Below, piece by piece: positions 7,441-16,646 of a stretch of 64,000 nt of DNA. The notes beneath the pieces were generated by a model that was not told where the DNA came from, did no database searches, and saw only the letters and a program-made list of their open reading frames with translations. Every line of letters starts with the position of its first letter. The stretch's first letter is position 1. Where the stretch lies: contig WSYC01000014.1 in the NCBI GenBank assembly GCA_009773635.1, forward strand, positions 86,735-150,734. Direction: 5' to 3'. The stretch comes from Beijerinckiaceae bacterium (GTDB lineage Bacteria > Pseudomonadota > Alphaproteobacteria > Rhizobiales > Beijerinckiaceae). The translations under genes were made by a program, and so were the position numbers.

Positions 7441-8878
7441 CCAGCGTGTAGCTGGTCTTCACACTCGTGTAGAATTCGCGGGCGTAGCTGCCCTGCTCGC
7501 GCGGGCCGTAGCTCGATCCCTTCCGGCCGCCGAACGGCACATGGTAATCCACCCCCGCCGTCGCGAGATTGACCATCACCATCCCGGCTTCCGCATTGCG
7601 CTTGAAATGCGTCGCATGCTTGAGGCTGGTCGTGCAGATGCCGGAGGAAAGACCGAATTCGGTATCATTCGCCACCGCCAGCGCCTCGTCATAGTTCGCC
7701 ACGCGAATGACCGCCGCCACCGGCCCGAAAATCTCCTCGCGTGCGATGCGCATCGAGTTCGCAACCCCGGTGAACAGCGCCGGCTGGAGATAGAATCCGG
7801 GGTTCTCGCGGTTGAGCCGCTCGCCGCCCCAGTGCAGCTTCGCGCCTTCGTCGCGGCCGATGGCGATGTATTTTTCATCCGTTGCAAGCTGGTTCTCATC
7901 GACAACGGGGCCGATATGCGTGCCCGCTTTCAAGGCATCGTCGATCACAAGCCCTTGAAGTCGTTCGGTGAGCGCGGCGACAAAAGCATCATGGATGCCT
8001 GCCGTGACGATCAACCGCGAGGAAGCCGTGCAGCGCTGGCCGGTGGAGAAGAACGCGCCGTTCGCCGCGCATTCCACCGCGATCTTGAGATCGGCATCAT
8101 CGAGAACCACCAGCGGGTTCTTGCCGCCCATCTCCAGCTGGACCTTCTTCATCGGCGAGGCTGCGACACAGTTCGCCGCGATGCGTCGTCCGGTCTGAAC
8201 CGATCCGGTAAAGGAAATCCCGGCGACATCCGGGTTGTCGATGATCGCCTGGCCGACAACCGACCCCTTGCCCATGACGATGTTGAGCACACCCTTCGGC
8301 AAGCCGGCGCGGTTGAGGATATCGACGAGCGCCCAAGCCGAATGCGGCACGATTTCTGCCGGCTTGATGACGACGCAATTGCCGTAGGCCAGTGCCGGCG
8401 CGATCTTCCATGCGGGGATCGCGATCGGAAAATTCCATGGCGTGATCATGCCGATGACACCGAGCGCCTCCCGCGTCATCTCGACACCGACGCCGGGCCT
8501 TACCGATGGCATCGTTTCGCCACCAAAGCGAAGACATTCGCCGGCAAAGAATGCGAGAATCTGCCCGGCCCGCGCGGCTTCGCCGATGCCCTCCGGCAAG
8601 GTCTTGCCTTCCTCGCGGGAGAGGATGCGGCCGAGTTCCTCACGTCGCGCGAGAACCTCGTCGGAGGCTTTCTTGAGGATGTCATACCGCTCCTGCGGCG
8701 TCGTGCGCGACCAGGCCGGGAAGGCTGCCTTTGCTGCAGCGACGGCGCGATCGGCATCCGCCTTCGTGCCGGAGGCGAATTCACCGATCACATCGCCGGT
8801 GTTCGAGGGATTGATGTTGCGGGAGACATTTGCCGCTGCCACGGTTTCGCCACCGATGAAATTCTGGAATACCGACAT
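7436..8878 (-). CDS. NAD(P)-dependent aldehyde dehydrogenase
   Basis: Oxidises an aldehyde to its acid. The 480-residue protein has the full family set: ITPWNFPIAIPAWKIAPAL in the cofactor region, SFTGSVQTGRRI, the general-base glutamate in LEMGGKNP and the catalytic cysteine in GQRCTASSR. Overall it resembles 2,5-dioxovalerate (alpha-ketoglutarate semialdehyde) and related semialdehyde dehydrogenases, but the substrate is not certain. GAGGGCAGG precedes the ATG. It is the last gene of the minus-strand importer/deacetylase/PdxA-like unit, 113 bases after the PdxA-like gene. That position suits oxidation of an aldehyde formed from the imported compound, for example an amino-aldehyde from a deacetylated amine (inference). 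Confidence 0.88.
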   Translation of the reverse strand: MSVFQNFIGGETVAAANVSRNINPSNTGDVIGEFASGTKADADRAVAAAKAAFPAWSRTTPQERYDILKKASDEVLARREELGRILSREEGKTLPEGIGEAARAGQILAFFAGECLRFGGETMPSVRPGVGVEMTREALGVIGMITPWNFPIAIPAWKIAPALAYGNCVVIKPAEIVPHSAWALVDILNRAGLPKGVLNIVMGKGSVVGQAIIDNPDVAGISFTGSVQTGRRIAANCVAASPMKKVQLEMGGKNPLVVLDDADLKIAVECAANGAFFSTGQRCTASSRLIVTAGIHDAFVAALTERLQGLVIDDALKAGTHIGPVVDENQLATDEKYIAIGRDEGAKLHWGGERLNRENPGFYLQPALFTGVANSMRIAREEIFGPVAAVIRVANYDEALAVANDTEFGLSSGICTTSLKHATHFKRNAEAGMVMVNLATAGVDYHVPFGGRKGSSYGPREQGSYAREFYTSVKTSYTLA

Positions 8879-8991
8879 CCTGCCCTCGTCTTGACTGACA
8901 ACCGTTCAACGGATCCGGGATACACCGGCTTGCTGCGAGCCTGAACCATCTCGATGAGACCGGCAATGGTTCATTCGCCCGGCGGAGCCGC

Positions 8992-10026
8992 TCACCGCAA
9001 ACGGGCAGCGGCCATCCGTCCGGCGAGGCGCATCGCGTTGAACATGGCACCGGGATTGGCGATGCCCTTGCCGGCGATATCATAGGCGGAACCATGCGCC
9101 GCCGTCAGCAGCGGGAAGGGATAGCCGCCCAGCATCGTTACGCCCTGATCGAAGCCGATCAGCTTCATCGCGATCTGCCCCTGATCATGATACATCGTCA
9201 AAACCGCATCAAACTCGCCCTTTTTTGCCCGCAGAAACACTGTATCCGAGGGAAAGGGCCCCTCGCAGGCGATGCCGCGCTGTTTGCCCTCGGCCACGAC
9301 CGGTTCAAGCACGTCCATGTCCTCGCGGCCGAAGTTTCCGCCGTCGCCCGCGTGCGGGTTGAGCGCAGCGATCGCAATCCGGGGCCGCGCATAGCCACTC
9401 TCACGCATGGCCTGGTCTGTCAGCACGAGGCTGCGCAGGACGTTGTCATGGGTGATCAGCGACGCAACCTTCGAAATCGGCACATGCGAGGTCACACGCG
9501 CGTTCCAGAGATCGGGAAGAATGTTGAACTCGCTGGCAACGTCCTTGAAATCGAGCTCCTCGGCCAGAAAACTGATCTCATCCTCGTAGGATGGATGCGC
9601 AACGCGCATCGCCGCCTTGTTGAACGGTGAGAAGGCGACCGCATCCGCCCCGCCTGAAGCCGCCAGCCGGATCGCCCGCCAGAAATTCTCGACGGCGAAT
9701 TTTCCGGCACCGAGCGACACCTCGCCAACCGGGATCGACGCAGGGTCAAGATGGCGGAGGTCAACAAGAACCGGCCGGGCCAGGCTCGCGGGGACAGGAT
9801 CATCCGGCCGGATCATGTCGAGATCAAGCGTCACGCCGGCGACAGCAGCTCCCTTGTCGAGGACGCGTCTGTCGCCGATGACCACAATGTCCATAGCAGC
9901 CGCAATCCCGGCGTCCGCCAGAACGCGGGCGGTCAGCTCGGGCGCGATGCCGGCAGGACACCCCATTGCGAGCGCCACCCGTGGACGCTTGCGAGGAGGC
10001 GTTGAGGCGCCGGATGGCATTGACAT
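8992..10026 (-). CDS. PdxA-family dehydrogenase, PdxA2 / threonate-4-phosphate-dehydrogenase-like
   Basis: NAD-dependent metal-requiring dehydrogenase of the PdxA fold, 344 residues. Family segments visible are MGCPAGIAPEL at the N-terminus, AFSPFNKAAM, ALNPHAGDGGNFGREDMD, MYHDQGQIAMKLIGFDQGVTMLGG and AHGSAYDIAGKG. True PdxA makes pyridoxine precursors. The catabolic setting, between an acetylpolyamine-amidohydrolase-like gene and an aldehyde dehydrogenase, fits the PdxA2 side of the family, which oxidises other hydroxy-acid phosphates. Without a kinase nearby, the phosphorylated substrate is unexplained. GAGGT precedes the ATG. The specific reaction is not assigned. Confidence 0.85.
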   Translation of the reverse strand: MSMPSGASTPPRKRPRVALAMGCPAGIAPELTARVLADAGIAAAMDIVVIGDRRVLDKGAAVAGVTLDLDMIRPDDPVPASLARPVLVDLRHLDPASIPVGEVSLGAGKFAVENFWRAIRLAASGGADAVAFSPFNKAAMRVAHPSYEDEISFLAEELDFKDVASEFNILPDLWNARVTSHVPISKVASLITHDNVLRSLVLTDQAMRESGYARPRIAIAALNPHAGDGGNFGREDMDVLEPVVAEGKQRGIACEGPFPSDTVFLRAKKGEFDAVLTMYHDQGQIAMKLIGFDQGVTMLGGYPFPLLTAAHGSAYDIAGKGIANPGAMFNAMRLAGRMAAARLR

Positions 10027-10090
10027 GGGCGGACCTCGTAGCCGATTTTCATCAGGCTAGTGGGCAAGGCCAATACTGTCAATTATTCTG

Positions 10091-10112
10091 CATACAGCAC
10101 ACAATTTATTGT
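10091..10112 (-). promoter_or_regulatory. AT-rich inverted repeat upstream of the PdxA-like gene
   Basis: The 92-base gap between the deacetylase and the PdxA-like gene is unusually AT-rich for the region. It contains ACAAT-TT-ATTGT (10101-10112), preceded by CTGCATACAG. It may mark an internal promoter or operator for the last two genes of the unit. The assignment rests on composition and symmetry alone. Confidence 0.25.
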
Positions 10113-10118
10113 ACCGGG

Positions 10119-11174
10119 CTAGCAGCCGCGCGCGTGCCGGAAGGCCACCATGAACGCGCGGGACGCCGCGCCGATGGCTTCGAGCGAATAACCACCCTCC
10201 TGGATGATGACCGTCGGCAAGGCGAGCCTGCCGTAGAGTTCACCGATCCGCGCATAGGCATCGGTCGTCACGGCGAGCTTTGAGAGCGGGTCGAGATGAT
10301 GGGCATCCCAGCCGGCGGAGAGCACCAGCGCTTGCGAACCCCGCGCCAGCGCCGCCGCGATGATCTGCCGGTTGGCTTCGACGAAGGTGTCGTCATCCGC
10401 GCCATAGGGCAGCGGGATGTTGAGGTTTGCGCCCTCCCCCGCGCCGGCACCGGTCTCGTCGGCATAGCCGATGAAATGCGGGTAATAGGCAGAGGGGTCG
10501 GTATGGACCGAGCCGAAAAACACATCCGGGCGGGAGTAGAAAATCGCCTGCGTGCCATCGCCGTGATGGGTATCGAAATCGAGGATCGCGACCCGATCCC
10601 ATGATTTGCGCAGGAGTTCGGCGGCAATCGCCGCGTTGTTGAGGAAACAGAAGCCGGATGCCCGATCGACATAGGCATGGTGCCCCGGCGGGCGGCAGAG
10701 CGCGAAGGCCGTCGGCGCACCCGCCAAAACGTCCCGCGCGGCTGCAATCGCCGCTTCGGCGGAGGCAATGACCGAGGTGTAGGTGCCCTCCGCGATCACC
10801 GCCGAGAGATCGCCGACATACCAGCCGGCACGCCCGATAATGCCGGTCGTCCGAGGCTTGCCACGCGGCGTGAACGCGGCATCAGCGGCGCGATAGGGGT
10901 GCACATTGGGCAGCACTTCCGGCCCGTGGTTCGGCAGCGCCATGAAATCCGCATGCGCAACCCGCAGGAACTCGACGAAATGATCGGCGTGCACCGCGAG
11001 AACGGGGTCGAGGTCAGAAGCGGGTGGCTCGACCTGCGTCAGCCCCGCGACTGTCATCGTCTCGATCAGCACCGCCGCGCGGTTCGCGTTCTCGAAGGCG
11101 TGGATGAGCTTGCCATGCACCATGTATTGCGTCGGCTGATGCGCGAGCTGCCTGTCGGAGAAGTAGAATTTCAT
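10119..11174 (-). CDS. Histone-deacetylase-fold amidohydrolase, acetylpolyamine amidohydrolase-like
   Basis: Zinc-dependent deacetylase of the HDAC/AcuC/APAH superfamily, 351 residues. The catalytic His-His pair is in CRPPGHHAY, the zinc ligands in DFDTHHGDGT and in SAGWDAHHLDP, and the glycine-rich EGGYSLEAIG loop is near the end. The N-terminal MKFYFSDRQLAHQP and its length match the bacterial acetylpolyamine amidohydrolases rather than AcuC. Those remove acetyl groups from N-acetylated polyamines such as acetylputrescine or acetylcadaverine. It follows a peptide-type ABC importer by 78 bases on the same strand, so the imported solute may carry an N-acyl group. That link is inference. Confidence 0.86.
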   Translation of the reverse strand: MKFYFSDRQLAHQPTQYMVHGKLIHAFENANRAAVLIETMTVAGLTQVEPPASDLDPVLAVHADHFVEFLRVAHADFMALPNHGPEVLPNVHPYRAADAAFTPRGKPRTTGIIGRAGWYVGDLSAVIAEGTYTSVIASAEAAIAAARDVLAGAPTAFALCRPPGHHAYVDRASGFCFLNNAAIAAELLRKSWDRVAILDFDTHHGDGTQAIFYSRPDVFFGSVHTDPSAYYPHFIGYADETGAGAGEGANLNIPLPYGADDDTFVEANRQIIAAALARGSQALVLSAGWDAHHLDPLSKLAVTTDAYARIGELYGRLALPTVIIQEGGYSLEAIGAASRAFMVAFRHARGC

Positions 11175-11252
11175 CGTGTTTTCTGCCGGTTTGAAGGGTG
11201 GTTAAGGGTGTCAATTGCCGTGATTGAAGCGCATTTGGCGCGTCATTTCGTG

Positions 11253-12884
11253 TCATTTCCGCCAGCTATCGAAGGCCTTTCCCGGCACTGCTGCAAAAAG
11301 CTGCCGGGTATAGGCATGCTGCGGATCGGCGAAAACGCTGGCGGTCGGCCCGTATTCGACAATCCGCCCGCGCTGCATCACCGCCACCGTATGGCAGAGC
11401 TGTGCCGCGACCCTGAGATCATGCGTGATGAACACCATCGCGAGCCGAAGCCGTTGCTGCAATTCGTTGAAGAGCTCCAGAACCTGCGCCTGAACGGAAA
11501 CATCGAGCGCCGAAACCGGCTCGTCCGCCACGATCACGTCCGGCTCCATCATCAGTGCGCGGGCGATGCCGATGCGCTGGCGCTGCCCACCGGAAAACTC
11601 GTGCGGAAACCGTTCGAGCGCCGCTGGTGTAAGCCCGACGAGGCGGATGAGTTCTGCCGCACGCACCTCGGCAACCGCACGGCTTTCGCCATGCGCAACC
11701 GGCCCATCGGTGAGGATCGCACGGACGCGCTTGCGCGGATTGAGCGAGGACAGGGGATCCTGGAACACCATCTGCAAATGCTTGCGTTCACTGCGAAAAG
11801 ATCCCGATGAAATCGTCATGAGATCACGCCCGCGAAACAGGATGCGACCCGCATCGGGCTCGATCAGCCGGACGATGGAACGCCCCAGCGTCGATTTCCC
11901 GGAACCGGATTCACCGATGATGCCCAGCGTTTCGCCGCGCCGGACGGTGAAACTTGCCTCCGCCACCGCATGGACATGGCGCGCCTTGCGGAACCAGCCG
12001 CCCGGCGTACCAAAGCGTTTGTCGACCCCTTCCGCCGCCAGCACGATCTCGTCACCCGGTGGCGGCAGATCCAGCGGCTCAAGGCGCGGCACCGCGCCGA
12101 TCAGCTTTTGCGTATAAGAGTGCTGCGGTCGGCGCAGCACATCCTCGACCGCGCCGGCTTCGACGAGCCGGCCCTTTTCCATCACCAACACGCGGTCGGC
12201 GATATCGGCCACCACGCCGAAATCATGCGTCACGAACAGGATGGCGGTGCCGAGGTCCTTGCGCACCTTGCGCAGGAGATCGAGCACTTGCGCCTGCGTC
12301 GTCACATCGAGCGCGGTCGTCGGCTCGTCCGCGAGAATGAGCTTCGGTTCAAGCGCCAGCGCCATGGCGATCACGACGCGCTGGCGCTGTCCGCCGGAAA
12401 GCTGGAACGGATAGGCCTCGATCAGCCGCTCCGGCTCGGGCAAGCCGACATAGCCGAAGAGATCGAGGATGCGCTGACGGCCCGCCTTGCCGGGGTAGGC
12501 GCCATGCGCGCCGAGCAATTCGGTGATCTGATCGCTGACACGATAGAGCGGGTTCAGCGCCGAGAGCGGCTCCTGAAAGATCATCGAGACCTCGCGGCCG
12601 CGAAGCGCGCGCATCCGCGCGGCCGATGCCTGTGCGAGGTCCTCATCGCCGAGGAGCACGCGCCCGCTCGAGATTTTAAGCCCCTGCGGCAGGAGCCCCA
12701 TCAGCGTGTTGGCTGCAACAGATTTGCCGGACCCGGATTCGCCGACGACGCAGACGATCTCGCCCGGATCAACCGTGAACGAGATGCCCTCGATCGCAAA
12801 CGGGCGATCCCCGCCAACCGGCAGCCGGATCGAGAGGTTCTCGACCCGGACAAGCGGCGTGCCTCGTGCGTCAGATCCGCCCAT
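11253..12884 (-). CDS. Peptide-type ABC transporter, fused double ATPase (DppD-DppF)
   Basis: Both ATPase halves of an oligopeptide/nickel-type importer in one chain of 543 residues. First half: Walker A GESGSGKSVAAN, signature LSGGQRQRVVIAMAL, Walker B ILADEPTTALD. Second half: Walker A GESGSGKSTLGR, signature FSGGQRQRIGIARAL, Walker B IVADEPVSALD. The C-terminal extension after each half is typical of the Opp/Dpp group. The start at 12884 (MGGSDARG) is preferred because it falls one base after the upstream permease stop; a longer reading to 12923 would overlap that gene. The fused ATPase is common in alphaproteobacteria, as in GsiA-like systems. The substrate is not evident. Confidence 0.92.
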   Translation of the reverse strand: MGGSDARGTPLVRVENLSIRLPVGGDRPFAIEGISFTVDPGEIVCVVGESGSGKSVAANTLMGLLPQGLKISSGRVLLGDEDLAQASAARMRALRGREVSMIFQEPLSALNPLYRVSDQITELLGAHGAYPGKAGRQRILDLFGYVGLPEPERLIEAYPFQLSGGQRQRVVIAMALALEPKLILADEPTTALDVTTQAQVLDLLRKVRKDLGTAILFVTHDFGVVADIADRVLVMEKGRLVEAGAVEDVLRRPQHSYTQKLIGAVPRLEPLDLPPPGDEIVLAAEGVDKRFGTPGGWFRKARHVHAVAEASFTVRRGETLGIIGESGSGKSTLGRSIVRLIEPDAGRILFRGRDLMTISSGSFRSERKHLQMVFQDPLSSLNPRKRVRAILTDGPVAHGESRAVAEVRAAELIRLVGLTPAALERFPHEFSGGQRQRIGIARALMMEPDVIVADEPVSALDVSVQAQVLELFNELQQRLRLAMVFITHDLRVAAQLCHTVAVMQRGRIVEYGPTASVFADPQHAYTRQLFAAVPGKAFDSWRK

Positions 12885-12885
12885 G

Positions 12886-13725
12886 CTATTCGCCCCGCTG
12901 CCGCAGGCGCGGGTTGAGCGCATCGTTGAGGCCCTCGCCCGCGAGGTTGATCGCGAGCACGGTCAACAGGATCGCGACACCCGGCATCACCGACAGCCAG
13001 GGTGCCTCGCGCAGCATCGAGCGGGCAGCACCGATCATGAAGCCCCAGGACATGAAATTGCGGTCGCCAAGCCCGAGGAACGACAGTGCAGCTTCGGTGA
13101 GGATGGCGGTGGCGATCATCAGTGTTGCCGTCACGATCACCGGCGGCAGGGCATTGGGCAGGATTTCGTCAAACAGGATGAGGTGCGTCGGGCGCCCCAG
13201 CACCCGCGCAGCCTCCACAAATTCGCGTTCGCGCAGCGAGAGCACTTCCGCGCGCACCAGCCGCGCCACCGGCGGCCAACTCACCAGCGCGATCGCCGTG
13301 ACGATGGAGACCAGCGACGGCGTGAAGATCGCGACCAGCACCACCGCCATCGCGAGTTGCGGAATGGTCTGGAAGAACTCGGTGATCCGCATCAGCACGT
13401 CGTCGATCCAGCCGCCGAAATAGCCGGCGAGGCTACCGATTCCGACACCGGCGATCACCGCGCAGAGGGTCGAGATGGTGCCGACCAGCAGCGAAACGCG
13501 CGCGCCATGCACCAGCCCCGCCGCGATATCCCGCCCCAGCATGTCCGTGCCGAGCGGGAAGGCGCTGTTCTCGAACGGATCGAGCAGCGGCGGCGCGCTC
13601 ATCTGCCAGGGCGAAACCGGGTAGAGAAGCGGCGCAAACAGCGCGATCAGCAGCACGAACAGAAGGATCGCCAGCCCGGCCACGGCGCCCCAATTCCGGC
13701 GATAACGCTTCCAGAAGCCACTCAT
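12886..13725 (-). CDS. Peptide-type ABC transporter permease (DppC-like)
   Basis: Second membrane subunit of the importer, 279 residues with six hydrophobic segments. The N-terminal RNWGAVAGLAILLFVLLIALFAP and the NSAFPLGTDMLGRD motif are classic for DppC/OppC. The ATPase-contact EAA loop is EFVEAARVLGRPTHLILFDEILPN. Its start overlaps the DppB-like stop by four bases (ATGA), so the two permeases are coupled. Confidence 0.92.
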   Translation of the reverse strand: MSGFWKRYRRNWGAVAGLAILLFVLLIALFAPLLYPVSPWQMSAPPLLDPFENSAFPLGTDMLGRDIAAGLVHGARVSLLVGTISTLCAVIAGVGIGSLAGYFGGWIDDVLMRITEFFQTIPQLAMAVVLVAIFTPSLVSIVTAIALVSWPPVARLVRAEVLSLREREFVEAARVLGRPTHLILFDEILPNALPPVIVTATLMIATAILTEAALSFLGLGDRNFMSWGFMIGAARSMLREAPWLSVMPGVAILLTVLAINLAGEGLNDALNPRLRQRGE

Positions 13726-14735
13726 CTCGCGCCGCCTTCAAGCCGGATGCGCGGGTCAACGAAGCGATAGGCGATATCGGTCAGAAGGTTGAAGAAGATC
13801 ACGGTGGCAGAAGTCACGAGAAACACACCGAGCAGCAGCTGGTAATCGCGCTGAAGCAACGCATCGAACATCAGCCGGCCGATGCCGGGCCAGGCAAACA
13901 CGGTCTCGATCAGCACCGCACCACCAGCCACCTGCCCGAGTTGGATGCCGGCAAAGGTCACGATCGGCAGAAGCGCGTTGCGGAACACATGCCGGCGCAG
14001 GACCTCGCCGCCCGTCAGCCCTTTCGCAAAGCCGGTCCGCACATGATCCTGCGTCATCACCTCCATCATCGCCGCGCGGGCGAGGCGGACGTAGACCGAC
14101 ATGAAAAAGAGGCTGAGCGCCAGCGTCGGCAGCACGAGATGCTGCGCAATATCCACGATTCTCGCCCAACCCTTGAGGTTGGCCCCGACCGATTCCATGC
14201 CGAAAGCCGGCAGCCAATCGAGTTGCACCGAGAACACCAGCACCATCATCAACGCCAACCAGAACAGCGGCGTTGCGTAAAAGATCAGCGCGATGCTCAT
14301 GATCGCGCTGTCGAGCCAGCGGGCGCGACCGAAGAACCGCACGCCGGCCGCGGCCATGCCGAGCCCAAGCCCGAGCACCAGCGACACCACAAAGCTCGAC
14401 GCCATCAACAGCAGTGTCGCCGGCAGCCTCTCGCCGATCAGTGCGATCACCGGCACCTGATTGCGATAGGAAAAGCCGAGATCGAACTGCACGATCTGGC
14501 CGAGATAAAGCGCAAGCTGCTTCCAGAGCGGCTGATCGAGCCCGAAGCGTGCGCGCAGCATGTCGACGTATTTCGGATCGGTCGCGCCGGCTTCCCCGGC
14601 CATGACGGAAGCGGGATCACCCGGCGCGAGCCGGATCAGCAGGAAATTCAGCGCCGCAATTGCGACGATGACCAGCAGGGCCTTGAAAATCCGTCCCGCA
14701 AGGAACGTCACGAAGGGCAAAGGCAACTCCTGCAC
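13722..14735 (-). CDS. Peptide-type ABC transporter permease (DppB-like)
   Basis: First membrane subunit, up to 337 residues. Family marks are LIRLAPGDPASVMAGE and the spaced MLRARFGLDQPLWKQ near the N-terminus, the EAA loop FAKGLTGGEVLRRHVFRNALLP, and VFAWPGIGRLMFDALLQRDY. The longest reading starts with GTG at 14735. An AGGAG inside the first codons could instead serve a TTG at 14720, so the exact start is open. It lies 70 bases after the binding-protein gene. Confidence 0.9.
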   Translation of the reverse strand: MQELPLPFVTFLAGRIFKALLVIVAIAALNFLLIRLAPGDPASVMAGEAGATDPKYVDMLRARFGLDQPLWKQLALYLGQIVQFDLGFSYRNQVPVIALIGERLPATLLLMASSFVVSLVLGLGLGMAAAGVRFFGRARWLDSAIMSIALIFYATPLFWLALMMVLVFSVQLDWLPAFGMESVGANLKGWARIVDIAQHLVLPTLALSLFFMSVYVRLARAAMMEVMTQDHVRTGFAKGLTGGEVLRRHVFRNALLPIVTFAGIQLGQVAGGAVLIETVFAWPGIGRLMFDALLQRDYQLLLGVFLVTSATVIFFNLLTDIAYRFVDPRIRLEGGAR

Positions 14736-14805
14736 TCAAGGCAAGGTGCGGCGACGGGCCGCCGCGCCAAGTGGGTTCAGCGCGGGATCACCTCACGATC
14801 CAGCC

Positions 14806-16401
14806 CTATTTTTCGATCCACGCATCATCCAGCGTTTCGTTCAGACCGATGCCGGTCTTGACGAGGTTCTTGATGTTCGCGCGATAGAGCGTCGCGAACT
14901 GGAGTTCGGCGAGATAGCCGTTGGCGACCTCGTCCACCGCGATCTTCTGGAACTCGGTATAGAGCTTGCCGCGTTCCGCCGGATCGGTGCTGGATGCCGC
15001 CTTGACGAGCAGCGCGTCAACTTTCGGGTTATTGTAGCCTTGATTGTTGGCGAAGGGCGAGCCCTTGACGATGTTGGTCGAGAGGTAATGCCGGGCGACA
15101 CCGAGCGCGGGATCACCGTATTGGTAGGTGAAGTTGAAAGAGAGGTCGAAATCCCAGTCCGAAACGCGCTTGGCCCAGCTCCCGGCATCCGCCGGCTCGA
15201 TGGAGACGGTGAAGCCGACCTGTTCAAGCCCCTGCTTCACGTATTCCGCCAACCGCTCCCACTGCGCGCCATAGGGGAAGGAGAGGATCTTGACCGGCGA
15301 TTTCGAGAGGTCGACGCCGCTTTCCTTCACCAGCTCTTTTGCGCGGGCAATATTGAACGGCGCGGCCTTGAGCGAGGGATCGTTGAACAGCGTCGTCGAG
15401 GCCAGTGGGCCATTGGCCGGCTTCGCCAGGCCGAAGAAGATCGTCGAGGAGATGAAATTCTTGTCGATGGCGTGCATCACCGCCTGCCGCACCTTCACAT
15501 TGTCGAAGGGCGCCTTACGGTTGTTCATCATCATGAACGCGAGCGGCGAATAGCTCTCCCAGCCGGCGGTTGTCGTCGTCACGCCCTTGAGCGCGCGCAG
15601 CCGGCGGACATCGACGTTATCAACGTCACCGCCACGCAAGACCTGCACATCGCCCTTCTCGAAGGCGAGCGCACGCGAGGCGGAATCCGGGATGACGCGG
15701 AAGTAGATCTCGTCCAAATAGGGTTTGCCGGGTTTCCAGTAATTCTCGTTTTTCACGAGATGGATATGGCTGCCGCGCTTCCATTCCTTGAATTTGAACG
15801 GGCCGGTGCCGATCGGCGTCTGGTTCGCGGGGTTGGTGGCGTAATCCGTGCCGTCATAGATGTGTTTCGGCACCATCGGCAGGGTCGAGACTTCAAACAG
15901 CAGCAGGAACGGGCCGAAGGGTTCCTTGAGTTTGAACTCGACCTTCGTTGGCGAGAGCGCGGTTGCAGAGGCAAGATAGCGGTTGAGCACCACGTTTGCG
16001 CGCGGATGCGTCTTGCGCAGGAAGGTGCCGACGGTGAAGGCGACATCCTCCGCCGTGAACGGCTTGCCGTCATGCCACTTCACGTTGGGCTCAAGCTCGA
16101 AGGTGTAGGTGAGGCCATCAGCGGACATCACCCAGCTCTTCGCCAGCTCCGGCTGTGGCTTGAGATCAGGCGAATAGGTCATCAGGCTCTGGTAGATCTT
16201 GCCGGCGACATAGATCGTCGGGGCCTGCTGGTTCATGCCGAGCATCAGGGTCGGCGGTTCGGGCTGCACAATGCCGTTCAGCGTGCCACCCTTGGTCTGG
16301 GCTGCGGCCCCCATGCTCAGCGCACTCAACGCCAGCCCCGCCAATGCGAGCCGGGTTCTGCTCAACCGGGTTTTACTTGTCTTGAAAACTCTGTTCGACA
16401 T
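14806..16401 (-). CDS. Peptide-type ABC transporter substrate-binding protein
   Basis: Periplasmic binding protein of family 5, 531 residues. The N-terminus is a Sec signal (TRLALAGLALSALSMGAAAQ), followed by the family-5 core with YSPDLKPQPELAKSW, GLTYTFELEPNVKWHDGKPFTAEDVAFT and LNRYLASATALSPTKVEFKL. The start at 16401 is chosen because it puts the signal at the usual distance; earlier starts would add a basic, non-signal stretch. It heads the minus-strand unit that continues through two permeases, the ATPase, the deacetylase, the PdxA-like enzyme and the aldehyde dehydrogenase. It is divergent from the M20 hydrolase, with 245 bases between. The ligand is probably not a peptide given these neighbours, but it cannot be read from sequence. 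Confidence 0.9.
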   Translation of the reverse strand: MSNRVFKTSKTRLSRTRLALAGLALSALSMGAAAQTKGGTLNGIVQPEPPTLMLGMNQQAPTIYVAGKIYQSLMTYSPDLKPQPELAKSWVMSADGLTYTFELEPNVKWHDGKPFTAEDVAFTVGTFLRKTHPRANVVLNRYLASATALSPTKVEFKLKEPFGPFLLLFEVSTLPMVPKHIYDGTDYATNPANQTPIGTGPFKFKEWKRGSHIHLVKNENYWKPGKPYLDEIYFRVIPDSASRALAFEKGDVQVLRGGDVDNVDVRRLRALKGVTTTTAGWESYSPLAFMMMNNRKAPFDNVKVRQAVMHAIDKNFISSTIFFGLAKPANGPLASTTLFNDPSLKAAPFNIARAKELVKESGVDLSKSPVKILSFPYGAQWERLAEYVKQGLEQVGFTVSIEPADAGSWAKRVSDWDFDLSFNFTYQYGDPALGVARHYLSTNIVKGSPFANNQGYNNPKVDALLVKAASSTDPAERGKLYTEFQKIAVDEVANGYLAELQFATLYRANIKNLVKTGIGLNETLDDAWIEK

Positions 16402-16646
16402 TGCTGCTGCGCCTTTCCCGTTTCCAATTCTTTTCCCGGCCAGTCCTCGGCACGAAGTTCCAAGCAAAGACCCTGCCAGCTTCAGACGATCACAGCCGCG
16501 CATCCCCTGTCAATCAGACCAGTTGCAGACCGGTTACGGGCGAGAGGTCGAAGCGGGCACCTCGCCCCTTCCGGTTCAGGACTCCCCGTGCAAGGATGGC
16601 GCGAAACCCGCCTGCCAGCCGGGCGGGCGCCACTCAGGAGAACCCC

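Noticed and set aside
8992..10026. Vitamin B6 biosynthesis gene pdxA
   Set aside because: It lies in a catabolic importer unit, without ksgA or surA-type neighbours; a PdxA2-type catabolic role is more likely, although the fold is the same.
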